From NCBI RefSeq assembly GCF_047495875.1, contig NC_092480.1, forward strand, positions 1,860,001 to 1,924,000: 64,000 bases of DNA. Direction: 5' to 3'. Source of the DNA: Pithys albifrons albifrons. Its lineage: Eukaryota > Chordata > Aves > Passeriformes > Thamnophilidae. Under the pieces are notes generated by a model. It did no database searches and was not told the origin of the DNA. It saw nothing but the letters and a program-made list of their open reading frames with translations. Position numbers and translations under genes: made by a program. Below, one piece after another: positions 1 through 9,909 of this stretch (position 1 is the first letter of the stretch; each line of letters starts with the position of its first letter).

Positions 1-145
1 GTATAATAATCCTCTGTTGGAGGGTGGTAGGAAAGGTTGCTGTGGATTTTCTCAGCAGGAATGTTGAGGCTGGAGCTGATTACACGTGCTCTGTGACTGT
101 GAAGTTTCCCTAATGTTAACTTTGTTTCCTTTCTGTGACTTTCAG

Positions 146-3100
146 CTTCAGGAAGAGACAGAAATGTGGAAGATAAGGGAGTGGGAGAAGCAGACAGAAG
201 AGACTTACTGGAAAAGGCAAAGCAGGATGCTGGCAGACACCTCCAGGTGAGACACACCACAGGCAGAGTTATGTTCTCCTTGAAGAGTCCCTGGAAAGAG
301 GCCAGCCCTGTGCTCAAGTCTGACCATTCCTGCCTTGGTCTTGTATAATCCTCAAGGTTATGAAGGCACTCAGCAGTAGGACAAGGGGGCACGATGGGCT
401 CAAGCTCTGCCAGGAGAAATTGAAGTTGGAGCAGAAAAAACTTCTTTGCAGAGAGAGTGCTCAGGGATTGGAATGGGCTGCCCAGAGAGGGGGTGGATTC
501 CCCATCCCTGGAGGTTTTTAGGATGTGACTGGATGTGGCACTGAGTGATCACAGTGGGGTTGGATCAAGGGTTGGACTGGATGATCTCAGAGGTCTTTTA
601 CAACCCAATCGATTCTGTGATTCCTGTGGGAAGAGGCTGAGGGAGCTGGGGGTGTTCAGCCTGGAGAAGAGGAGGCTCAGAGGTGACCTCAGCACTGTCT
701 GGAACCCCCTGAAGGGAAGTTCTGGCCAGCTGGGGGTTGGTCTCTTCTCCCAGGCACTCAGCAATAGGACAAGGGGGCATGATGGGCTCAAGCTCTGCCA
801 GGGGAAATTGAAGTTGGAGAGCAGAAAAAACTTCTTTGCAGAGAGAGTGCTCAGGGATTGGAATGGGCTGCCCAGAGAGGGGGTGGATTCCCCATCCCTG
901 GAGGTTTTAACCTGAGCTTGGCCGTGGCACTGAGTGCCATGATCTGGTAAATGGACTGGAGTTGGATCAAGGGTTGGACTTGATAATCTCGGAGGGCTTT
1001 TCCAACCCAATCCATTCTATGGATGTGGCACTGAGGGAGAATCCACCACGTCTTGATCCAACCCTACTGTGATCATCATGTCTTGATCCAACCATGTCTT
1101 GATCCAACCCCACTGTGACCATCATGTCTTGATCCAACCATGTCTTGATCCAACCCCACTGTGATCATCATGTCTTGATCCAACCATGTCTTGATCCAAC
1201 CCCACTGTGATCATCAGCCCAGGGCACTCCGTGCCCTGGGCTGATGATCACAGTGGGATTGGATCAAGGGTTGGACTTGATGATCTCGGAGGCCTTTTCC
1301 AACGCAATGATTCTGTGACTGAATGGGCTGGTCTGTGGGGCAGGAGGTGGCTCCTCCTCAGGACTGAACTCCACCCCTCTCTCCCCCAGCAGTCGGATGC
1401 GCAGCGATGGCTTCGACGATGAGGGACACAGAGCGGAGTGGAAAACCAGGAACTCCCAATTCCTTGACCTGGTGGAAGATGATCTGCTCAGGGCCCGCTC
1501 CTGGAATAAAAAGCTGTATGAATGTGAAGCCAACATGCCAGACAGGTCTGTGGGGAATCTGGGCCCTCAGTTCAGGAAAGAGATTGAGGGGCTGGAGCGG
1601 GGCCAGAGAAGAGCAACGAGGCTGGAGAAGGGACTGGAGCACAAGTGCTGTGGGGAGAGGCTGAGGGAGCTGGGGGTGTTCAGCCTGGAGAAGAGGAGGC
1701 TCAGAGGTGACCTCAGCACTGTCTGGAACTGCCTGAAGGGAAGTTCTGGCCAGGTGGGGATTGGTCTCTTCTCCCAGGCAACCAGCAGTGGAACAAGAGG
1801 GGCTCAAGCTCTGCCAGGGGAGGTTTAGGCTGGATATCAGAAAGAAATTCTTTGCAGAGAGAGTGCTCAGGGATTGGAATGGGCTGCCCAGAGAGGGGGT
1901 GGATTCCCCATCCCTGGAGGTTTTTAAGGTGAGACTGGACGTGGCACTGAGTGCCATGATCTGGTGATCTCATTGAGGTTGGATCAAGGGTTGGACTTGA
2001 TGGTCTCAGAGGTCTCTTTCAACCCAAGTGATTCTGTGATTCTGTGACTCTATGACTGTAATTAAAAAACTTTCTGGATTCTGTGCCAAAACATGACACA
2101 TTTCTCTGTTCAGTGTGTGCTCCTGTAAAATAATGCCTGAGCTCTTGAGATTAACCAACATACTCAAACCTCTGCAGTGTCACAGAATGTCTGATTTGAG
2201 TTTCTGAGCCACAGTGAGCAGCAAAAGCTCAGCCCCAAGCTGAGTATTTATTACTTTGCCCAAGGAGCTGAGAAGCATTTCAAGAAACACAAGTTAGTGC
2301 TCTCTGGGGTTGTTTGAAAGAAACTTGAGTTGTGGTTTTTTCTAATTTTAAGTGGAAAAGAGACTGAAAACTTAGTGTGCATTTAACTAGCACCAACCAG
2401 ATCAGTCCTGTTTCCTTCCTCCCTGTCTGACTCATGCCCATTCTGTGGCTCTGCCTTTTCAGAGTTGTGTCTCTCCCCCAAACCCCCTGCCTGTCTCTAA
2501 CAGCTGGCTCTGCTCTCTCACAGGTGGGGGCACAGCGGGTACAAAGAGCTGTACCCTGAGGAATTTGATACAGACAGGTAAGGCAGGTTTGCTGATTTCC
2601 TTCTGTCAGGTAATAATGCAGGGGATTTTACATGCTGAGATTTAAATTTTGAATATAGATCAGCCTTGAATGTTAGATGAAAAAAATTAAATCCATTAAT
2701 GTGTGAGTTCATTAGTAGGGGATTGAATGTTTTATTCTAATTAGACATTCAGGTTTGGCTGGAGTTACTAAAATCTGTCAATCTGGAGGGTGAATAAATT
2801 CTTGAAGTATCCTGGAGAGTGGAGACAACTGAAAAATAAGATCTTAGACAGAATTAATTGTCTTTAACCTCCACCCAGCAGAATCATCAACAACAAACAC
2901 CCCCCTGTTCTCTTTTCCCAGTGACCAGCAGGAAGGAGAGGAGCAAAACGCCATCAATGGGAAGAAGAAATCTCACCTGGGGAAACAAACTGCCCATGAG
3001 TCACACAAGAGGAAAAAAACCAAGAAATCACACAAGAAGAAACAGAAAAAGCGCTCACACAAAAAGAGGAAGAAAAAGAAAAAGGAGCAGGGGAAAAGTT

Positions 3101-3444
3101 CCACAGATTCGTGCCGGGACAGCGAGGGCTCGGGCGAGGACACCCCGGGCACCCGCAGGGGGAAGCACAGGCGCAAGAAAAAGGCCAGGAAAGTGCCTGC
3201 CAAGGAACCTACCTCTTCTTCTGGGCAGGACAGTGACTCTTCTCAGGCAAGCAGCTCATGCACCAGCAGCTCTGAGGACACTGAGTCCGAGGGCAGGAAA
3301 GAGAAACGGCCCCCACGGAAGAGAAAGAAACGGCCCAGCTCCGCCTCGGAGCGGCAGAGTGAGGTGCCAGAGAAGAGGAGCAAGAGGAAGAACTGGAAAG
3401 TGGCGGGAGATGAGAAGTCTGAGGACAGCTCAGAGGAGGACTGA
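146..3444 (+). CDS. NKAPD1: NKAP domain containing 1 (C11orf57), 3' four coding exons, 5' end outside window
   Basis: Coding exons are 146-246, 1390-1545, 2524-2577 and 2922-3444 (TGA), all with GT-AG borders and compatible phases, giving 277 residues; about the first 24 residues expected from the human protein lie upstream of the window. The first exon reads [16 protein letters not shown], close to human NKAPD1. The second holds [13 protein letters not shown] and [18 protein letters not shown]. The third gives [17 protein letters not shown]. The last exon is a long Lys/Ser-rich tail with [24 protein letters not shown] blocks, Ser-Asp/Glu acidic patches and a closing [17 protein letters not shown]. 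The basic tail suggests a nuclear protein; its molecular role is poorly known. The second exon has a tandem CAGCAG acceptor, so one serine may be optional. Identification is by recognised similarity and by the SDHD neighbour. Confidence 0.9.
365..627 (+). mobile_element. CR1 LINE 3' end, sense
   Basis: A 5'-truncated CR1 fragment in the NKAPD1 intron. It encodes the tail of ORF2 ([18 protein letters not shown], then [10 protein letters not shown]) and ends with the GGTTGGACT..GATCTC..TTTTACAACCCAAT 3' UTR and an ATTCTGTGATTC tail. Confidence 0.85.
628..1020 (+). mobile_element. CR1 LINE 3' end, sense, second copy
   Basis: A second truncated CR1 begins directly after the tail of the first. 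It starts at [20 protein letters not shown] of ORF2 and ends at CAACCCAATCCATTCTATG. The head-to-tail order suggests a second insertion into the first copy's tail, or a duplication. Confidence 0.85.
1021..1321. repeat. CR1-derived short tandem repeat with 37-bp palindrome
   Basis: Alternating TCTTGATCCAACCATG and TCTTGATCCAACCCC-ACTGTGATCATCATG units fill 1055-1200. They run into an inverted repeat with arms 1191-1227 and 1231-1267, a 3-base loop and one mismatch, then a sense CR1 tail to about 1315. The parts match the antisense and sense CR1 3' UTR. Confidence 0.75.
1556..2055 (+). mobile_element. CR1 LINE 3' end, sense
   Basis: A truncated CR1 carrying about 140 codons of the ORF2 C-terminus ([20 protein letters not shown] onward, with a frame shift near 1800) and the 3' UTR with a GATTCTGTGATTCTGTGACTC tail. 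It starts about ten bases after the NKAPD1 exon that ends at 1545. Confidence 0.85.
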
Positions 3445-4285
3445 CAGCTCTGGGCTGCAGCTCAGACTCTCAGGGGGAGGACAGGCCCAGGTATTTATTG
3501 TTCAGCACTGCCCCGTGGCACAGCCTGTCCCAGCACTGTGGTTTGTGTGCCCACAGGGAGGAGCTGAGCCCTGCCAGCCTGCAGGAGGGGCTCCCTTGCT
3601 TCCCTTGGATTGACATCCAGGAACTCCAGGAGAGCTGCAGTTCCCTGTCTGACAAGGAGGCTCCTCCTGCCAGCTTCAGATTCCCTCCCTGTGACCAGGT
3701 TGGCCTCTGATGCACAAAACCATGACATGTATCTGCAGGGGGGAACAGGCACCTTGGCACCACTTCTGTTGGGGTTTTTTTTCAATTAATTTTTAACAGG
3801 TTGCTGTTTTGGGTTACCAAAAAAAGGCCAAGACTGGCAGTAGGAGAGAGGCCAGACAACAAGTGTGTTAACAGAAATGCCACTGGATTTAACCTCACAG
3901 CAGCTTTGTCTTTCCATCCTGCACCACAAGCAGAGCTGTGGGGACATGCACAGGGTCAGCTGGGCACAAAGGGGAGCTGAGGGGACAGTTCCATTCCAGC
4001 TGAAGGTGCAGTGACTAATTCTGTGATGATGATGATGATGATGAAGAAAAGACACCAGTGCATTTGCTTGGTTTAGACTTCTCTCCCAGCCCTGCTGTGG
4101 CCTGGCCCTTGTGCCCACCTTCCTTCTCTCTCTCTGGGGATGCTGAGACCGTTTGTGCTGACAGAGAGCCCTTGGTGGGTGTTGTGTCCTGTCTGGCCTG
4201 CCCAGGGTGGTACTGCAGGAACTGGTGCCAGGCTGTTCTCCCTGCAGCCAACAGCCAAGCCTTTTAATAAAACAAATAAATCCAG
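3445..4285 (+). other. NKAPD1: NKAPD1 3' untranslated region
   Basis: Non-coding sequence follows the TGA and ends at two close AATAAA hexamers (4266-4271 and 4275-4280). It contains a short GAT triplet run near 4024-4043. No other gene is seen on either strand. Confidence 0.65.
4266..4280 (+). terminator. NKAPD1: NKAPD1 polyadenylation signals
   Basis: Two overlapping-range AATAAA hexamers lie about 820 bases after the stop codon, before the first antisense CR1 copy. Cleavage is expected 10-30 bases further on. Confidence 0.6.
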
Positions 4286-4562
4286 ATTTGCCTGAGGCTT
4301 TTGTCATTGTCCCCAAGCCTGGGGACAGAGCTAAGCAGTCTGGATGCTGCCTGTGCTCTCCTGTGTCTGTGCCTGACCACACCTGGAGCAGATGGAATCA
4401 GGGATGTGGTGGGATTGTTGTACTGCTGAGTGGGCACAGCCCACAAGGACAAAACTGTCACCAGACCTGGGTCCTCCCTCCCAAGCCCTGCTTGCTGTCC
4501 CTCTTTATTTCATGTGCAAAGAGACAGGCCAGGAGAGTGCCTGCCAAGGAACCCACCTTGTA

Positions 4563-4740
4563 GAGAATCATAGAATGGATTGGGTTGGAAAAGAGCTCCG
4601 AGATCATGAAGTCCAACCCTTGATCCAACCCCACTGTGATCACCAGCCCAGGGCACAGAGTGCCCTGGGCTGGTGATCACAGTGGGGTTGGATCAAGACG
4701 TGGTGGATTCTCACTCAGTGCCACATCCATAGAATGACAG
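4563..4740 (-). mobile_element. Antisense CR1 3' end plus perfect 38-bp palindrome
   Basis: An antisense CR1 tail (AGAATGGATTGGGTTGGAAA) runs into an exact inverted repeat with arms 4619-4656 and 4660-4697 and a 3-base loop, followed by a TCACTCAGTGCCACATCC link. The same structure recurs elsewhere in the window. Confidence 0.8.
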
Positions 4741-5068
4741 AATCATAGAATGGATTGGGTTGGAAAAGACCTCCGAGATCATCAAGTCCAACCCTTGGTC
4801 CAACTCCAGTCCCTTTACCAGATCATGGCACTCAGTGCCACGGCCAAGCTCAGCTTAAAAACCTCCAGGGATGGGGAATCCACCCCCTCTCTGGGCAGCC
4901 CATTCCAATCCCTGAGCACTCTCTTTGCAAAGAATTTCTTTCTGCTGTCCAATTTCCCCTGGCAGAGCTTGAGCCCATCGTGCCCCCTTGTCCTATTGCT
5001 GAGTGCCTGGGAGAAGAGGCCAACCCCCACCTGGCCACAACTTCCCTTCAGGGAGTTCCAGACAGTGA
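4741..5068 (-). mobile_element. CR1 LINE 3' end, antisense
   Basis: Reverse-oriented CR1 with tail at the left and the ORF2 C-terminus ([17 protein letters not shown] on the minus strand) up to about 5068, where similarity stops. It occupies the interval in which mammals carry TIMM8B. Confidence 0.85.
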
Positions 5069-5340
5069 ATATTCTGGGCAGGAAAGTGACTTTTCCCTGC
5101 TGGGCAAAGCCACAGCTCAGCTGCTCCCAGCAAGGCTCTGGCTGCAGCCACTGCTCCATCCAGCACACAGGGATGTTCCCAAGGGATGTTCCCACAGGGA
5201 TTTATCTGTGGGGCTTCCCTCTGCAGAGGGGTCCATTGCTGAGCACACAAGAGGGGCTGGCACAGCCCTTGGGGGGCTCAGCATGGAACTGAATCAGGAT
5301 CACTGGCTGGGCTGGGCTGGGAGGGATCTTGGAACAGCCT
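5069..5340. other. Unique intergenic sequence
   Basis: Between the CR1 copy and the 21-bp array. No ORF with family similarity is visible on either strand; a TIMM8B twin-CX3C pattern was looked for and not found. Confidence 0.5.
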
Positions 5341-5369
5341 GTAATTCCACCTGCCTGCCCGGGCAGGGA

Positions 5370-5725
5370 CACCCCACAGGGACACCATCCCAGGGACACC
5401 ATCCCAGGGACACCTTCCACTATCCCAGAGACACCTTCCACTATCCCAGGGACACCATCCACTATTCCAGGAACACCTTCCACTATTCCAGGGTCACCTT
5501 CCACTATCCCAGGGACACCTTCCACTATCCCCTGGACACCATCCACTATTCCAGGAACACCTTCCACTATCCCAGGGACACCTTCCACTATCCCAGGGAC
5601 ACCTTCCACTATCCCCTGGACACCATCCACTATTCCAGGAACACCTTCCACTATCCCCTGGACACCATCCACTATCCCAGGGACACCTTCCACTATCCCA
5701 GGGACACTTTCCACCATCCCAGGTG
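5370..5725. repeat. 21-bp minisatellite upstream of SDHD
   Basis: About 16 copies of a 21-bp unit (ACACCTTCCACTATCCCAGG + one base). Because 21 is divisible by three, all frames stay open and yield spurious HYPRDTF or PGTPSTI repeat ORFs. Confidence 0.9.
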
Positions 5726-5884
5726 GCTCCAACCCGCCTCTGGCCCCTCCCCGGTCTGTGCAGCCGCCGCTTCTCCCCCTCGAGCCCCTCAGGGGAGAAT
5801 CCCTTCGGTCCATCCCGGCCATGCCCTGCCCCTGTCCCCTGTAAAGGCCCCTCGGCCGCTTCTCCTCGTACTCCCGGTTTTCCT

Positions 5885-6050
5885 GTTTAGCCCCTCCGCA
5901 TTCCCGGTGTTCCCGGTCCCCATTCCCGGTGTTCCCGGTCCCCATTCCCGGGGTTCCCGGTGCCCATTCCCGGTGTTCCCGATCCCCATTCCCGGTGTTC
6001 CCGGTGCCCATTCCCGGTGTTCCCGGTGCCCATTCCCGGTGTTCCGCTCC
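5885..6050. repeat. 22-bp CCCGGTGTTCCCGGTGCC minisatellite in SDHD promoter
   Basis: About seven copies of a GC-rich unit built from CATTCCCGGTGTTCCCGGT end about 70 bases before the SDHD start codon, so the array probably lies in the core promoter or 5' UTR. Confidence 0.85.
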
Positions 6051-6117
6051 CCCTCTAAGCGGTAGCGGAAGCGCCGCGGCCGTTTCCGTGTCCGGGCGCG
6101 GTGCCCTTGGAGCGGAC
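6045..6117 (+). promoter_or_regulatory. SDHD: SDHD proximal promoter / 5' UTR
   Basis: CpG-rich sequence directly before the ATG, with a GCGGAAGC element of ETS/NRF-2 type that is common in promoters of respiratory-chain genes. No TATA box is visible. The start site is not resolved. Confidence 0.45.
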
Positions 6118-9100
6118 ATGGCGCTGGCGCTGCTGCGGCCCCGCCGGGCCGCGATGGGTCAGTGCGGGACCCCCTGAGGGTGCGGGATCCCTCTGAGGGG
6201 TGTGGGACTCCCCGAGGGTGCGGGGTCTAAAGGGGTGCGGCGTTTAAAAGGTTGTGGGACCTCCTTGAGGGGTGTGGGATCCCCTGAGTGCGGGATCTGA
6301 ACGGGTGCGGGATTTAAGAGGTTGTGGGACCCCATAAGGGTGTGGGACTCCCATGGGGATGCGGGACCCGCGTGGGATGCGGGACCCCCACGAGGGTGTG
6401 AGATCTCTGGGGATGCGGGATCTAAAGGGTGCGGGATCTAAAGAGTGCGGGATCTAAAGGGGTGCGGGCCCCCCGAGGGTGCGGGTCCCCCATGAGGGGT
6501 GGGGGTCCCCCCGTTGTGGCGGCCCCGCACTCAGCGCTGCTGTCCCGCTGTCCCGCAGCCCTGGCCCTGCTCCGCAGCCCCGCCGCACTCGCCGCCGCCT
6601 CCTCCCGCATCGCCCCGGCCCGCGACAGCTCCGGCCCCGCCCGGCAGGGACACGGTACGTGCTGCGGGGCTGTGCGGGGTCTGTGCTGGGGTTTCACTCC
6701 CGGCCCCGCCCGGCAGGGACACGGTACGTGCTGCGGGGTCTGTGCGGGGTCTGTGCTGGGGTTTCACTCCCGGCCCCGCCCGGCAGGGACACGGTACGTG
6801 CTGCGGGGTCTGTTGGGGGGTCTGTGCTGGGGTTTCACTCCCGGCCCCGCCCGGCAGGGACACGGTACGTGCTGCGGGGTCTGTGCGGGGTCTGTGCTGG
6901 GGTTTCACTCCCGGCCCCGCCCGGCAGGGACACGGTACGTGCTGCGGGGTCTGTGCGGGGTCTGTGCTGGGGTTTCACTCCCGGCCCCGCACGGGGCACA
7001 CAAAGGGACGCTCCGCCCCACGCGGGGTATGAAAGCCAAGGAAAGGAGGAACAGGACGGGTGTTGTTCAGGATGTTCCCCCCGAGCTCTGGTTCCTGGGG
7101 AGAGGCCTGGACATCGCTGGCTGGTGGGAAGCAGAGAATTAACCCATTGGGGTTTTTCCCCTCTTTGCTCGTGCACCCACAAACTTTTGCTTTTCCTTTA
7201 GTGTGGTGCCTTATCTCAACCCACAAGGCCTTTTCCTTAGTATTTTCTCTTCCCTGTCTGGCTGGGAAGGGGAGGGATAGAGAGGCTTGGTGGGTGCCTG
7301 GTGTGCAGGCAGGTCAGCCCACCACAGTGTGTGTGTGTCTGTGTGTCTGTCTCTGTGTGTGTGTCTGTGTCTGTCTGTCTCTGTCCATGTCTCTGTGTGT
7401 GCGTCTGTGTCTGTGTCTGTCTGTCTGTCTCTTTCCATGTCTCTCTGTCTGTGTCTGTGTGTCTGTATCCATGTCTGTGTGTGTCTGTATGCCTGTTTGT
7501 CTGTCTGTGTCTGTGCCTGTCTGTGCCCCTCTGTCTGTCTGTGTGTCTGTGCCTGTCTGTGTGTCTGTGTGTCTGTCTGTCTCAGAAGGGAATAGTGAAT
7601 GGTGTGGAACAGTCAGGGAAATCCCCAGACAAAGAGGCTTTGCTGTTACAGACTCTTCTCCCCTGTGACTCTGACAGCAGATCCATGTCCTGTAGCAGCA
7701 ATTCCAAGGCATGTTGGTTTTGCTGGGATGAAAGCTCAGTAACCAGGTCGGAGCAGACACTGAGATGCTGCTCAGGATGAGGCCTCTGCTCCTCAGCTCC
7801 CAGCCCTGGATGGAGGAGGGACTTTTCCCTGAGGGCTGTTTCTCCTTGCAGGCAGTTCCAAGGCAGCGTCCCTGCACTGGACAGGGGAGCGGGCGGTCAG
7901 TGTGTTCCTGCTGGGGCTGCTGCCTGCGGCCTACCTGTGCCCTGGCCCTGCTGTGGACTATTCCCTGGCTGCTGCCCTCACCCTGCACGGCCACTGGTAA
8001 GCACAGAGCCCCCCAGGGCTGCTCTGGTAAGCACAGAGCCCCCCAGGGCTGCCTCTGGTAAGCACAGAGCCCCCCAGGGCTGCCTCTGGTAAGCACAGAG
8101 CCCCCCAGGGCTGCTCTGGTAAGCACAGAGCCCCCCAGGGCTGCCTCTGGTAAGCACAGAGCCCCCCAGGGCTGCCTCTGGTAAGCACAGAGCCCCCCCG
8201 GGCTGCCTCTGGTAAGCACAGAGCCCCCCGGGGCTGCCTCTGGTAAGCAGAGAGCCCCCCCAGGGCTGCCTCTGGTAAGCACAAAGCCCCCCAGGGCTGC
8301 CTCTGGTAAGCACAGAGCCCCCCCAGGGCTGCCTCTGGTAAGCACAAAGCCCCCCAGGGCTGCCTCTGGTAAGCCCAGAGCCCCCCAGGGCTGCTGGTAA
8401 GCACAGAACCCCCCAAGGCTGCTCTGGCACCAAGGGGGGCTTCCACCCTTCAAGGACATGGGGGTACTAATTGACAGGAAGCTCAACATGAGCCAACAGT
8501 GTGCCCAGGTGGCCAAGAAGGCCAATGGGATCCTGTTCTGTATCAAGAATAGCGTGGCCAGCAGGCCCAAGGCACTGACCCTTCCCCTGGACTCAGCACT
8601 GGGGAGGCCACACCTTGAGTGTTGTGTTCAGTTCTGGGCCCCTCAGCTCAGGAAAGAGATTGAGGGGCTGGAGCGGGGCCAGAGAAGAGCAACGAGGCTG
8701 GAGAAGGGACTGGAGCACAAGTGCTGTGGGGAGAGGCTGAGGGAGCTGGGGGTGTTCAGCCTGGAGAAGAGGAGGCTCAGAGGTGACCTCAGCACTGTCT
8801 GGAACTGCCTGAAGGGATGTTCTGGCCAGGTGGGGGTTGGTCTCTTCTCCCAGGCACTCAGCAATAGGACAAGGGGGCACGATGGGCTCAAGCTCTGCCA
8901 GGGGAAATTGGAGATCAGAAAAAAATTCTTTGCAGAGAGAGTGCTCAGGGATTGGAATGGGCTGCCCAGAGAGGGGGTGGATTCCCCATCCCTGGAGGTT
9001 TTTCAGCTGAGCTTGGCCGTGGCACTGAGTGCCATGATCTGGTAAAGGGACTGGAGTTGGACCAAGGGTTGGACTTGATAATCTCGGAGGGCTTTTCCAA

Positions 9101-9437
9101 CTCAATCCATTCCATGATTTTCCTTCTGAGGGGGAACTGGGCATTCTCCGGGAAAAGTGACATGAAAGAAATGCCACTTGAGGCATCAGAATGCTGACAT
9201 AACCTGGGTGGATTTGGTGGATTTCAGTGGGTGGCCTTGCCTGATTTCAGCTGTTTTCTCCCCTCCTGCAGGGGCCTTGGCCAGGTAATCACTGATTATG
9301 TGCACGGAGAGACGCCCATCAGAGTGGCCAGCGCGGGGCTGTACGCGCTGTCGGCCGCCACCTTCGCCGGGCTCTGCTACTTCAACCACCACGACGTGGG
9401 GATCTGCAAGGCTGTGGCCATGCTCTGGAGCCTCTGA
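6118..9437 (+). CDS. SDHD: Succinate dehydrogenase complex subunit D (small cytochrome b anchor)
   Basis: Four exons, 6118-6157, 6559-6654, 7852-7996 and 9272-9437, join in phase to 148 residues (human 159, chiefly a shorter transit region). SDHD is a multi-pass inner-membrane anchor of complex II; with SDHC it holds heme b and the ubiquinone site. Residues 1-45 are Arg/Ala-rich, as expected of a mitochondrial presequence. Then come [20 protein letters not shown], the helix [39 protein letters not shown] and the C-terminal [20 protein letters not shown]. By alignment His91 is the probable heme ligand and Tyr103 the counterpart of the ubiquinone-binding human Tyr114. All three donor sites lead straight into tandem arrays. 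Identification is secure; the exon 2 donor is the least certain border because it is present in five copies. Confidence 0.95.
6158..6500. repeat. Degenerate GC-rich repeat filling SDHD intron 1
   Basis: Imperfect units of the form GTGCGGGACCCCC-GAGGG begin within six bases of the exon 1 donor and continue to about 6500, leaving only about 58 bases before the exon 2 acceptor. Spacing is irregular (about 18-35 bases). Confidence 0.7.
6631..6990 (+). repeat. 70-bp tandem array copying the SDHD exon 2 splice donor
   Basis: Five units start at 6631, 6701, 6770, 6841 and 6911, with a partial sixth at 6981. Each carries the last 24 bases of exon 2 followed by GTACGTGCTGCGGGG and about 30 more intron bases. 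Identical donors therefore begin at 6655, 6725, 6794, 6865 and 6935. Confidence 0.92.
7328..7583. repeat. TG/TCTG microsatellite in SDHD intron 2
   Basis: About 255 bases of interleaved TGTC, TG and TCTG units, interrupted by CCATG. Low complexity; it generates Cys/Val/Ser-rich spurious ORFs. Confidence 0.9.
7996..8425 (+). repeat. 31-bp tandem array copying the SDHD exon 3 splice donor
   Basis: About 14 copies of CTGGTAAGCACAGAGCCCCC + CAGGGCTGCCT. The first copy is the true exon 3 donor (CTG then GTAAGC at 7997), so each later unit repeats the same 9-base 5' splice site. Some units are 28-30 bases long through loss of a few bases. Confidence 0.92.
8430..9118 (+). mobile_element. CR1 LINE 3' part with open ORF2 C-terminus
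   Basis: Sense CR1 in SDHD intron 3. A continuous frame at 8458-9045 (195 codons) starts at [20 protein letters not shown], passes through [19 protein letters not shown] and ends at the usual ALSAMIW, followed by the 3' UTR and a TCCATTCCATGATT tail. The undisrupted frame suggests a young insertion; the reverse transcriptase domain is missing. Confidence 0.9.
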
Positions 9438-9877
9438 GCCCTCACACACACCATTGCTGCTCTCTGCTGCCTCTGCTTCATCGTGTTTGTACCAGCATCT
9501 GGTGGGAAATGAGTGACAAGCCAAGGGTCTGTAGTGTGAACCATGCAGGGAGTCCCTGAACCAACACCCAGAGCAGGGAATGCTGGAGGAGAAACAGGAG
9601 ACTGGAGCTGGCTGATGTCCAGCCCAGTGAGGTGGTTCAAGCTGTGCTGTAAATTGGGATGAATTAATTACATTAATGACACGCTGGCATAGCTGAGGGC
9701 AACTCCCCTTGTGGTGAGAGCTTTAATGGGTGTGTTTTTCTAACTGTTGTCTGGTTTCCCATTTTGTAAAACTTCTGGAAAATTGAACTGCTGCTTCTGA
9801 CATCACAACAGCTGACCCTGTAACTCTTTGGACCCTGAGAGTTGTAGAAAAGGGAATACTTTTTTCTTAATCCACGC

Positions 9878-9883
9878 AATAAA
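9878..9883 (+). terminator. SDHD: SDHD polyadenylation signal
   Basis: AATAAA about 440 bases after the stop codon, followed by a GT-rich stretch (GTTGTGTGTGTG) of the kind seen downstream of cleavage sites. Confidence 0.8.
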
Positions 9884-9909
9884 GAATTTACAGAAGTTGT
9901 GTGTGTGCT

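Noticed and set aside
5202..6119. Minus-strand 305-codon ORF ahead of SDHD, where TIMM8B might be expected
   Set aside because: Composed of VEGVPGI and GNTGNG repeats from two arrays; lacks the twin CX3C motif.
7314..8570. Minus-strand 418-codon ORF over SDHD exon 3
   Set aside because: Made of the 31-bp array and TG microsatellite; antisense to the exon encoding conserved SDHD sequence.
8458..9045. 195-codon plus-strand ORF as a possible SDHD-intron gene
   Set aside because: It is the CR1 ORF2 C-terminus; kept as a mobile element.
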